Source of the DNA: JBHIBA01 sp046758845
Lineage (GTDB): Bacteria > UBA8248 > JACPRG01 > G963555815
DNA: 5,720 nt
Direction: 5' to 3'
NCBI GenBank assembly: GCA_046758845.1
Contig: JBHIBA010000300.1
Coordinates: 1-5,720 of the forward strand
The notes below the pieces were generated by a model. It made no database searches. It was not told the origin of the DNA and saw only the letters and a program-made list of their open reading frames with translations. Below are positions 1 through 5,658 of the stretch, piece by piece (position 1 is the first letter of the stretch; each line of letters opens with the position of its first letter). Made by a program: the position numbers and the translations under genes.

Positions 1-37
1 GGGGTGGCTTGGATGGTGCTGAGGATCGACTTTTGGT

Positions 38-66
38 TTGCACATTTTAAGTTTTTTTGCTAATCT
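38..66 (+). promoter_or_regulatory. weak sigma-70-like promoter candidate upstream of the binding-protein gene
   Basis: A TTGCAC box (38-43) lies 17 bases before TAATCT (61-66), in the most AT-rich part of the leader. Each box matches only about half of the E. coli consensus, so the call rests mainly on spacing and local AT content. It would give a 5' leader of roughly 170 bases before the start at 241. The rest of 1-240 shows no convincing gene or riboswitch; it holds a 9-bp direct repeat, TCAAAGTTT, at 90-98 and 211-219. Confidence 0.18.
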
Positions 67-240
67 CTGGCCCGAATCAAGAAAATCGTTCAAAGTTTGT
101 TGTGGGAGACGGTTTCTCTGCTTTGGCGGGGGGCAAGAGGGTTCGGACCGTTCCAAAGGTAGACCCCAGGATCACTTCTCATCGAAACCGCAAGTCAGGG
201 AGCGGTTATCTCAAAGTTTCAGACGCTAGGAGGGCACAAA

Positions 241-1260
241 ATGAGAGCAGCAAGAGGACTTTGGATCTGGTTGGCCGTTCTCTCTCTGGCGGGGGGCTTC
301 GCGGCCGCTGCCTCCGCCGCGACAAAGGTCGACTTTTGCTTCGCCTGGATCATGTACGGAAAGCACGCAGGCCTTTTCGCCGGCCAGGAGAAAGGTTTCT
401 GGAAGAAGGAGGGGCTTGCCGTCACCATGCATCGGGGCTTCGGCGGCCTGGACACTGCAAAAAGAGTCGCGACAGGCGCCTGCACCGCGGGCTCGGGCGG
501 TGTGGACACCCTGGTCATCGCCCGCTCTCAGGGCCTGAAGGTTCGAGCCACCGGCGTGTGGCATGCCAAGAGCATGCACATCATCTACGCCCGTAAGGAC
601 CGGGGGATCAACACCATCCAGAACCTGGAGGGCAAGCTCATTGGGGCGGCGCCCGACGAGGACGGGATGCTTCTGTTTCCGGCCCTGGCTGAGCGAACAG
701 GTGTCACCGCCTCCAAGGTGCGGTGGGTAGAGATCGAGCCGGGCTCAAAGGTCCCGAGCCTGATCGCGGGCAAGGTCGATGCGACCGTCGCCTTCGTTAC
801 AGAAGGGCCAACTATCCTCGGGACCGCAAAGAAAAACAAGGTCCCGATCATCGGGTTTCTTTACGCGGACGTCGGCCTGGATGTCTACTCGAACGGTCTC
901 CTCTTTACCGAAAAGCGGATTGCCGGGGAGGGTGACTTAATCCGGCGCTTCTTGCGAGGCACGCTGCGGGGGCTGGCCTGGGGGGCTGAGAATCCCGAGG
1001 AGGCCACGGACATCTTCGTCAAGCACAAGCCCGAGGTAAGCCGCGTCTTCGCCCGAGAGCACTGGCGGCTCGCCGTTCAACACATGCTCACCCCGGACAC
1101 GGAGATGAACGGCCTCGGCCACATTGGCTACCGCAAGATGAAGTTCACGCGGGACATCATGGCCAAGATTCGGAACATTAAGAACGTGGAGCCCGTGGAG
1201 GCCTACTATACCAACGAGTTTCTGCCCCGCATCTTCGTGAAGCGGCCCATGAAGAAGTGA
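241..1260 (+). CDS. ABC transporter periplasmic substrate-binding protein, NMT1/THI5-like (SsuA/ThiY/TauA type)
   Basis: A 339-residue protein that probably captures a small solute in the periplasm and delivers it to an ABC importer. The N-terminus is a Sec signal peptide: basic MRAAR, a hydrophobic stretch at about 7-22, and an ASA|A cleavage site after residue 26. There is no lipobox cysteine, so it should be soluble. The mature part has NMT1/THI5 landmarks: KHAGLFAGQEKGFWKKEGL (41-59), a glycine-rich ligand-loop region with GGLD at 68-71, TAGSGGVDTLVIARSQG (82-98), SNGLL (217-221) and YTNEFLPR (323-330). Length is normal for the family. The ATG follows AGGAGGG (228-234) with a 6-base spacer. 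No permease or ATPase gene is adjacent, so either it is an orphan binding protein or its partners lie elsewhere. The amidohydrolase 144 bases downstream may act on the imported compound. The ligand (pyrimidine, sulfonate, nitrate-like or other) cannot be read from sequence; family members are often over-annotated as nitrate, taurine or thiamine-precursor binders. Confidence 0.93.
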   Translation: MRAARGLWIWLAVLSLAGGFAAAASAATKVDFCFAWIMYGKHAGLFAGQEKGFWKKEGLAVTMHRGFGGLDTAKRVATGACTAGSGGVDTLVIARSQGLKVRATGVWHAKSMHIIYARKDRGINTIQNLEGKLIGAAPDEDGMLLFPALAERTGVTASKVRWVEIEPGSKVPSLIAGKVDATVAFVTEGPTILGTAKKNKVPIIGFLYADVGLDVYSNGLLFTEKRIAGEGDLIRRFLRGTLRGLAWGAENPEEATDIFVKHKPEVSRVFAREHWRLAVQHMLTPDTEMNGLGHIGYRKMKFTRDIMAKIRNIKNVEPVEAYYTNEFLPRIFVKRPMKK

Positions 1261-1404
1261 CAGCACACTGGACCTCGCATCTCGGGGTGGAGCGTTCCAG
1301 GGAGAAAAGGGCGCCACATCCTTGACTCATCGTGATTCCCCTCCCTCGGGCGGTCGCCCTTCCCGGGGTTCTAACCCTTTTTCTCCGTATGGAGTGCACT
1401 AGCC

Positions 1405-2796
1405 ATGGCAGAGCAGGTAGACATCTTTATTGCGCACGGGCTCATAGTCACCGTGGACCGTGAGCGCCGGATCATCAAGGATGGGGCGATCGCTGTCCGG
1501 GGGGACCGCATCCTTGAGGTCGGGAAGACGGAGGATTTAAGGAAAAAGTACGAGGGCAAAAAGGTCATCGACGCCACCCATCGGGTTGTCCTCCCGGGCC
1601 TGATCGATTCCCATTTCCACGTCAGCAACGAAGGCCCCAAGGGGTACATCCCCGACGACATTCCCCCTTGGCCGTGGATATTTGACTGGGTGGTCCCCAT
1701 CAACTCCGCCATGACCCCCGAGGACGAGTACCTTCTCTCTGTTGCGATCCTGACGGAGTGCGTCAAAACGGGGACGACCACGGCGTTTGAGGCCGGGACG
1801 ACCAAATACCCGGACCAACTCGCCAAGGCGATGGAGCAGATTGGGATCCGGGGCGTGGTGGGCAAGTTCGCCTGGGACCGGTTTGAAGAGCCCGCCATCA
1901 TGCGCTCCTCGACGAAGGAGGCCTTGGACAACGCCGAGCGGGTCGTCGAGGCCCACCACGGGAAGGCCAACGGGCGGGTCAACGCATGGGTCTCCATACT
2001 GGGGTGCGGCACCCAGTCCGATGAGCTTCTGGTCGGGGCCAAGGACCTGGCCGACCGGCTGGGCGTGGGGCTCAACATGCACCAATCGACCGGACCCGAG
2101 GAGGTGGAAGAGTTTGTCCAGGAGAAGGGAAAGCGCCCCATAGAACACTTCGCGGAACTGGGAGTTCTCGACAAGAATGTCCACCTCATCCACATGGTGG
2201 ACGTGACCGATAAGGAAGTGGATCTGGTGGCCAAGCACGATGTAAAGATCGTGAACTGCACAGCAACGGGCCTCAATCTCGGCTATGGCTTGACCCCCCT
2301 CGGGAAGTTCCCCGAGATGATCGAAAAGGGGGTATGTGTCGCCCTGGGCGCCGACGGGGCCAACTGCTCCAATTACTTCGACATGGTCCGGATCATGTAC
2401 TTGGCCGCGGGCATCTACAAGGACGCCCGCCGAGACACGAGCCTCATCCCGGGCGAGAAGGCCATTGAGATGGCCACGGTCGACGGAGCGAGGGCGATGC
2501 TGATGGAGGATGAGATCGGCTCACTGGAGAAGGGGAAGAAGGCCGACATCATTCTCTTTGACCGCCGGCGTCCTGAATGGGTTCCCATGCTCAACGTGGT
2601 TAGCAATCTCGTCTACTCGGCCGACGGTAAGAGCGTCGATACCGTCATCATCGACGGGAACATCGTCGTCGAGGCCGGAAAGCTGATGACCATGGACGAA
2701 TTCGCCATCTTCGATGAGATGGAAAAGGTGGACTGGGAGAAGAAGATCAAGGAGAAGACGGGCCTCCCCCTCAAATCCCGATGGCCTATCCTCTGA
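1405..2796 (+). CDS. metal-dependent amidohydrolase, COG0402 type (SAH deaminase / chlorohydrolase-like), with divergent active site
   Basis: A 463-residue cytoplasmic enzyme of the amidohydrolase superfamily. A small beta-sandwich is formed by the N-terminus (about 1-62, with VRGDRILEVG) and the C-terminus (about 378-425, with GKKADIILFD and VDTVIIDG). Between them is a TIM barrel opening with LPGLIDSHFHVS. Expected metal ligands are H70 and H72 (HxH), H226 and D317 (LGADGAN); H263 (LIHMVD) matches a catalytic His in SAH deaminases. Two usual residues are changed. The HxxE glutamate is T229 (MHQSTGPEEVEE), and the His of the HNP/HCPxSN segment is N284 (VNCTATGLNLGYG). Deaminase or chlorohydrolase activity therefore should not be assumed; hydrolysis of an amide, amidine or ring substrate is equally possible. 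The ATG is preceded by GGAG (1391-1394) at 10 bases. The 144-base gap from the binding-protein gene contains no convincing terminator, so co-transcription is possible. Length is typical (about 440-470). Confidence 0.93.
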   Translation: MAEQVDIFIAHGLIVTVDRERRIIKDGAIAVRGDRILEVGKTEDLRKKYEGKKVIDATHRVVLPGLIDSHFHVSNEGPKGYIPDDIPPWPWIFDWVVPINSAMTPEDEYLLSVAILTECVKTGTTTAFEAGTTKYPDQLAKAMEQIGIRGVVGKFAWDRFEEPAIMRSSTKEALDNAERVVEAHHGKANGRVNAWVSILGCGTQSDELLVGAKDLADRLGVGLNMHQSTGPEEVEEFVQEKGKRPIEHFAELGVLDKNVHLIHMVDVTDKEVDLVAKHDVKIVNCTATGLNLGYGLTPLGKFPEMIEKGVCVALGADGANCSNYFDMVRIMYLAAGIYKDARRDTSLIPGEKAIEMATVDGARAMLMEDEIGSLEKGKKADIILFDRRRPEWVPMLNVVSNLVYSADGKSVDTVIIDGNIVVEAGKLMTMDEFAIFDEMEKVDWEKKIKEKTGLPLKSRWPIL

Positions 2797-2830
2797 GACC
2801 TCCGGATGCGAACAGACGAGGAGGGGCCTC

Positions 2831-3043
2831 TTGAAAGCCCTCACCAGCGGGGATCCCTCACATCCCATCTACCGGGAGTGTCGGTCTATCCGGGACAATC
2901 TCGAATCGGCAATCCACCTGCTTCGGCCCTTCATCAAACAAGTCAACGCCGTGGGCGGAGCGGGATCCCCATCTCTTCATCCCGAGGGCAACCTACATCT
3001 GAGTCATGATGTGCGTCGGACGCATCCAAAGGCGCGTCACTGA
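2831..3043 (+). CDS. possible small protein of 70 residues with TTG start, or remnant of a larger gene
   Basis: The amidohydrolase stop at 2796 is followed after 34 bases by a TTG codon with a strong Shine-Dalgarno sequence, GAGGAGGGG (2818-2826), at suitable spacing. The reading frame begins M(TTG)KALTSGDPSHPIYREC and runs to a TGA ending at 3043. About the first 43 codons have GC-rich third positions (about 70% by hand count), like the neighbouring genes. Residues about 14-41 could form an amphipathic helix (IYRECRSIRDNLESAIHLL). Beyond that, codon use and composition look less coding, so the tail may be frameshifted or degraded. I recognise no family and see no signal peptide, membrane segment or metal-binding motif. 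It may be a genuine small gene translationally coupled to the amidohydrolase, a gene remnant, or chance. Confidence 0.3.
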   Translation: MKALTSGDPSHPIYRECRSIRDNLESAIHLLRPFIKQVNAVGGAGSPSLHPEGNLHLSHDVRRTHPKARH

Positions 3044-3403
3044 GGCAAGATCCCAGGCGCGGCCGGGTTCCCGGTCCCTCTGCTCGGCCTGACAAAACCC
3101 CTGGGGCTCTCGCATGCAGGACTCACCAGGCTGTGCTGCGGAGGAAGGGGGCGGGCCGTTTTCACAGCGCGCGCTCTAGTTGGTAATGACTCCTCCGGCG
3201 AAGAGGGAACTTTCTCGATGGGGACGCGGCGCCCGTTTTGTTTCCGGATTCCCGCGCATCCGATTGTGTGACGGAGGTTGTCCTTGCGGTGGATGCGCGT
3301 CTCACGGGCAAGGGCTATTCTGAAGGCCCGCTTTGGCGTGTCGTTCGCTGATTCAGGTGAGACCGGCGAAACATAACATCTCAAGCGAAACGAAGAGGAA
3401 GGG
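3044..3403. other. 360-base gap with no supported gene
   Basis: Every frame is broken or looks non-coding here. The longest antisense frame (3037-3453) extends into the dehydrogenase gene and has no family resemblance. No tRNA, rRNA, strong terminator or consensus promoter was seen. The section contains one perfect 9-bp inverted repeat (listed separately) and a weaker CGGGC/GCCCG pair (3305-3309 and 3326-3330). It presumably contains the promoter of the downstream dehydrogenase gene, but I could not place it with confidence. Confidence 0.5.
3253..3299. repeat. inverted repeat, 9-bp perfect arms with 29-bp spacer
   Basis: CGCGCATCC (3253-3261) and GGATGCGCG (3291-3299) are exact reverse complements. 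The arms do not extend further. They lie about 100-150 bases upstream of the dehydrogenase start. The spacer is long for an intrinsic terminator and no T-run follows. A stem in a leader transcript, a pair of half-sites for a regulator, or chance are all possible. The core CGCATCC also occurs once more at 3021-3027. Confidence 0.4.
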
Positions 3404-4264
3404 ATGACAGGGAGAAGCATCGAGCGCGTCGGCGTCGTGGGATCCGGAACCATGGGGGCGGGGATCGCGCAGGTCGTGGCGGAGGCCGGCTATCGGGTCT
3501 ATGTGTCCGACGTGACGGACCAGGCGTTGGACCGGGGTCTCGGGCAAATCCGCTCGCTGTTGAGCAAGGGCGTGGACAGGGCGAAGATAACGCAGGAAGA
3601 GGCGGAGGGCGTCCTGGGCAGGATCGAATCGGGGGCCGACCTTCAGGGCCACGCCGATGCGGACTTGGTGATCGAGGCGGTGTTTGAAGACATGCGGGTG
3701 AAGAAGGAGCTCTTCAGTCGGCTGGAGCGGATCTGCAAGGCGACGGCCCTGTTCGCCACAAACACCTCCTCACTTTGCGTCACGGAGATGGCCGCTGCGA
3801 CGTCCCGTCCGGCCCAGGTGGTGGGAATGCACTTTTTTAACCCGGCTTCGGTGATGAAGCTGGTGGAGGTCGTCCGGACTGTCCACACCAGCGAGGAGAC
3901 ATTTCAATCCGCCTGGGCCTTTGCAGAGTCGCTGGGCAAGGAGCCTATCGCTTCCGAGGATAGGGCTGGGTTCGTCGTGGACCGCATTTTGATCCCTTAC
4001 CTCATGGAGGCCGTCCGCTCTTTGCAGGAGGGCGTGGCCAGCATGGAGGACATCGATAAGGGGATGAAGCTGGGGTGCGGGTTTCCGATGGGACCCTTCA
4101 CGCTGATGGACCTCATCGGCCTGGACATCTGCTGTAATGCGGCCATGACGCTGTACGAAGAGTTCCGGGAAAGGTCCTTCTCGCCGCCCCCCCTTCTCAG
4201 GCGAATGGTCCAAGCCGGGTGGCTCGGCCGGAAAACGGGCAGGGGGTTTTACAAGTACGACTGA
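3404..4264 (+). CDS. hbd: 3-hydroxybutyryl-CoA / short-chain 3-hydroxyacyl-CoA dehydrogenase
   Basis: A 286-residue cytoplasmic enzyme interconverting 3-hydroxyacyl-CoA and 3-ketoacyl-CoA with NAD(H), acting in beta-oxidation or in butyrate/PHB-type pathways. The N-terminal Rossmann domain (about 1-187) has VGVVGSGTMGAGIAQ (9-23), with G13, G15 and G18. D36 at the end of the second strand (YVSDV) favours NAD over NADP. The C-terminal helical domain (about 188-286) has KGMKLGCGFPMGPFTLMD and ends AGWLGRKTGRGFYKYD. Active-site positions line up by spacing with characterised enzymes: S122 (NTSS), H143 (GMHFFNP) and E155 (KLVEVV). The usual Asn of GFxVNR is D193 (GFVVDR). Length matches stand-alone bacterial Hbd proteins (about 280-290). 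The ATG has a purine-rich GAGGAAGGG (3395-3403) directly before it. The acyl-CoA dehydrogenase starts 158 bases downstream on the same strand and acts in the same pathway. PaaH/PaaC-type phenylacetate roles are possible but lack supporting neighbours. Confidence 0.95.
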   Translation: MTGRSIERVGVVGSGTMGAGIAQVVAEAGYRVYVSDVTDQALDRGLGQIRSLLSKGVDRAKITQEEAEGVLGRIESGADLQGHADADLVIEAVFEDMRVKKELFSRLERICKATALFATNTSSLCVTEMAAATSRPAQVVGMHFFNPASVMKLVEVVRTVHTSEETFQSAWAFAESLGKEPIASEDRAGFVVDRILIPYLMEAVRSLQEGVASMEDIDKGMKLGCGFPMGPFTLMDLIGLDICCNAAMTLYEEFRERSFSPPPLLRRMVQAGWLGRKTGRGFYKYD

Positions 4265-4314
4265 TTTCCCTTTCCGAGGCGAAGCCGTGGGGATTGTGCC
4301 GGCGGGGGGGACTG

Positions 4315-4398
4315 GCTGAATCGGCGGCCCAGAGGGGGGCGGTCTGGACGCTCTTTTCTTCGAGGGGAAAGGGGCGCCTTAAGCTCCCCGCTGAATCG
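4315..4398 (+). repeat. 9-bp direct repeat in the leader of the acyl-CoA dehydrogenase gene
   Basis: GCTGAATCG occurs at 4315-4323 and 4390-4398, 75 bases apart, in the gap between the two dehydrogenase genes. The same gap has CCCTTTCC (4268-4275) complementary to GGAAAGGG (4366-4373), about 90 bases apart. None of this resembles a known operator that I can name; chance is a fair explanation. Confidence 0.25.
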
Positions 4399-4407
4399 TC
4401 ATAATGC

Positions 4408-4415
4408 GGAGGAGG
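4408..4415 (+). promoter_or_regulatory. Shine-Dalgarno sequence that decides a CTG start
   Basis: GGAGGAGG lies 7 bases before CTG at 4423, the best-placed ribosome binding site in the gap. In the acyl-CoA dehydrogenase frame a TAA stop sits at 4402-4404, and no ATG, GTG or TTG occurs between it and TTG at 4465. The TTG has no comparable Shine-Dalgarno sequence at the right distance. Confidence 0.65.
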
Positions 4416-4422
4416 CCACGCG

Positions 4423-5553
4423 CTGGACCTGACCCTGAGCGAATCACAGCGTCTCATCCGGGATTTGGCCCGAGAATTTGCCCAGCAGGAAGTGGCGCCT
4501 CGGGCGTCCGAGCTGGACCGCGAGGAGAAGTTCGCCTCGGATCTAATGGCGCGGATGGGCGAGTTGGGCTTCATGGGGGTCGCGGTTCCTCAGGAGCTCG
4601 GGGGGGCGGGGGCAGACAATCTTGCGTACGCCCTGGTTGTAGAGGAGATCAGTCGCGCGTGCGCGGCGACCGGAGCCATCATGGCCGCCCACTCCTCGCT
4701 GGTCTGTGAGCCGATTCTGGCGCATGGGACGGCTGCGCAGAAGGAGGAGTTCCTGGGGCCGCTGGCCCGGGGCGAGTGGCTGGGCTGTTTTGCGCTCACC
4801 GAGCCGGGCTCAGGCTCCGACGCTGCGGCCCTCACCACCACGGCCCGCCGGGACGGGGACGGATGGATCTTGCGCGGGACGAAACGCTTCATCACCAACG
4901 GGGCCGAGGCGGACGTCTGCCTTCTGTTGGCCACGACGGATCGCGCAAAGGGCCACAAGGGCCTGTGCGCTTTCCTGGCGGAGAAGGGGGATTTTGAGGT
5001 GGCCCGGGTCGAGGAGAAAATGGGACTGAACGCGAGCTCGTGCGCCGAGTTGGTCTTCGACTCCCGGGTTCCCGGCGATCACCTCCTGGGCGAGGAGGGA
5101 CAGGGCTTTCGGATCGCCATGGAGGCCCTCGACGGGGGCCGGATCAGCGTGGGGGCCCAGGCCGTGGGAATCGCCCGTGCGGCCCTGGAGGAGTCCGTCG
5201 CCTATTCTCGGGAGCGCCGGACGTTCGGAAAGCCGATCGGCGCGCACCAGGCCATTCAGTTCGTGGTCGCCGACATGGCTACGGAAATCGACGCCGCGCG
5301 ACTCCTGACCCACCGGGCGGCCGTTCTCAAGGACCAGGGGAAGTCGTACACCCGAGAGTCCGCAATGGCGAAACTCTACGCCTCTGACGTCGCCGTGCGC
5401 GTGACCGCAAAAAACGTCCAAATCCACGGAGGATATGGCTATATCAAGGAATACCCAGCGGAGCGGCACTTCCGGGACGCCAAGATTACAGAGATCTACG
5501 AAGGCACGTCCGAGATCCAGAAACTCGTGATTGCTCGAAGCCTTCTTCGATGA
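4423..5553 (+). CDS. acyl-CoA dehydrogenase, short-chain (butyryl-CoA dehydrogenase-like), CTG start
   Basis: An FAD flavoprotein of 376 residues that introduces the alpha-beta double bond into short acyl-CoAs (or, in fermenters, reduces crotonyl-CoA), exchanging electrons with ETF. Domains: N-terminal helices about 1-115, beta domain about 120-225, C-terminal helices about 226-376. Signatures are ALTEPGSGSDAAAL (124-137), RRTFGKPIGAHQAIQF (265-280), QIHGGYGY (333-340) and ITEIYEGTSEIQ, where E360 is the expected catalytic base of the SCAD/BCAD group. The start was set at CTG 4423 because LDLTLSESQRLIRDLAREFA is the normal family N-terminus and follows GGAGGAGG by 7 bases. A TTG at 4465 would remove 14 conserved helix-A residues. 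Oddities: N203 where SCAD has the Arg of GIRGS, and one residue fewer in VFDSRVP than in the usual FEDCRVP. It probably works with the upstream hydroxyacyl-CoA dehydrogenase. The exact chain-length preference is inferred only from overall resemblance. Confidence 0.94.
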   Translation: MDLTLSESQRLIRDLAREFAQQEVAPRASELDREEKFASDLMARMGELGFMGVAVPQELGGAGADNLAYALVVEEISRACAATGAIMAAHSSLVCEPILAHGTAAQKEEFLGPLARGEWLGCFALTEPGSGSDAAALTTTARRDGDGWILRGTKRFITNGAEADVCLLLATTDRAKGHKGLCAFLAEKGDFEVARVEEKMGLNASSCAELVFDSRVPGDHLLGEEGQGFRIAMEALDGGRISVGAQAVGIARAALEESVAYSRERRTFGKPIGAHQAIQFVVADMATEIDAARLLTHRAAVLKDQGKSYTRESAMAKLYASDVAVRVTAKNVQIHGGYGYIKEYPAERHFRDAKITEIYEGTSEIQKLVIARSLLR

Positions 5554-5588
5554 AAACGCTATGAAAGACTCGCTTTTGTTTTCTGCGG

Positions 5589-5624
5589 GCCGCGCTTTTT
5601 GCGCACTGGCGTGCCGGCTTTTTT
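5589..5624 (+). terminator. possible intrinsic terminator after the acyl-CoA dehydrogenase gene
   Basis: GCCG (5589-5592) plus CGC (5593-5595) can pair with GCG (5609-5611) plus CGGC (5615-5618), leaving a 3-base bulge. Six Ts follow at 5619-5624, about 35 bases after the stop codon. A competing small hairpin GCAC-TGGC-GTGC (5603-5614) is also possible. The bulge makes the stem imperfect, so confidence is moderate. Confidence 0.4.
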
Positions 5625-5658
5625 GTGGGGGGCGCTTTTTGGGCACTAGCGTGCCGGC
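5592..5658 (+). repeat. two tandem copies of a 27-bp repeat, 40-bp period
   Basis: Positions 5592-5618 and 5632-5658 match at 25 of 27 bases, separated by a 13-base spacer (5619-5631). Each unit starts GCGCTTTTTG and ends AGCGTGCCGGC or GGCGTGCCGGC. Each can form a small hairpin: GCAC-TGGC-GTGC in copy 1, GGCAC-TAGC-GTGCC in copy 2. Copy 1 runs into a T-tract and overlaps the terminator candidate; copy 2 does not. No third copy is visible before 5720. The bases after 5658 show no supported gene. Confidence 0.75.

Noticed and set aside
1..66. Possible TPP riboswitch, because GGGGTGG and GCTGAGGA occur before a ThiY-like gene
   Set aside because: The second conserved half (CCTGATCTGG...CCAGCG type) is absent and the required helices cannot be drawn, so the resemblance is limited to short words.
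1348..1382. Terminator between the binding-protein and amidohydrolase genes (GGGC-GGTC-GCCC, then TTTTT at 1378-1382)
   Set aside because: The stem is only 4 bp and the T-run is about 18 bases further on; GGGTT-CT-AACCC next to the T-run has too small a loop.
1371..2276. Long antisense open frames over the amidohydrolase gene (also 1537-2238)
   Set aside because: They are shadows of a high-GC gene: low-complexity Ser/Thr/Arg-rich or His/Gly/Leu-rich translations, no family motifs, and the + strand frame has clear conserved motifs.
3037..3453. 138-residue antisense frame across the gap and the start of the dehydrogenase gene
   Set aside because: Proline- and arginine-rich composition without motifs; its start codon lies inside the dehydrogenase coding sequence.
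4288..4374. G-quadruplex-forming leader, because several G-runs occur
   Set aside because: The G-runs are mostly separated by far more than 7 bases, so the usual four-tract pattern is not met.
4404..4709. ATG at 4404 as start of a 101-residue protein
   Set aside because: It is out of frame with the conserved acyl-CoA dehydrogenase, and its translation is Arg/Gly-rich without motifs. The Shine-Dalgarno sequence lies downstream of this ATG.
5592..5658. Start of a CRISPR array
   Set aside because: Only two copies, a 13-base spacer (too short), and the second copy is followed by unrelated sequence without a further repeat.
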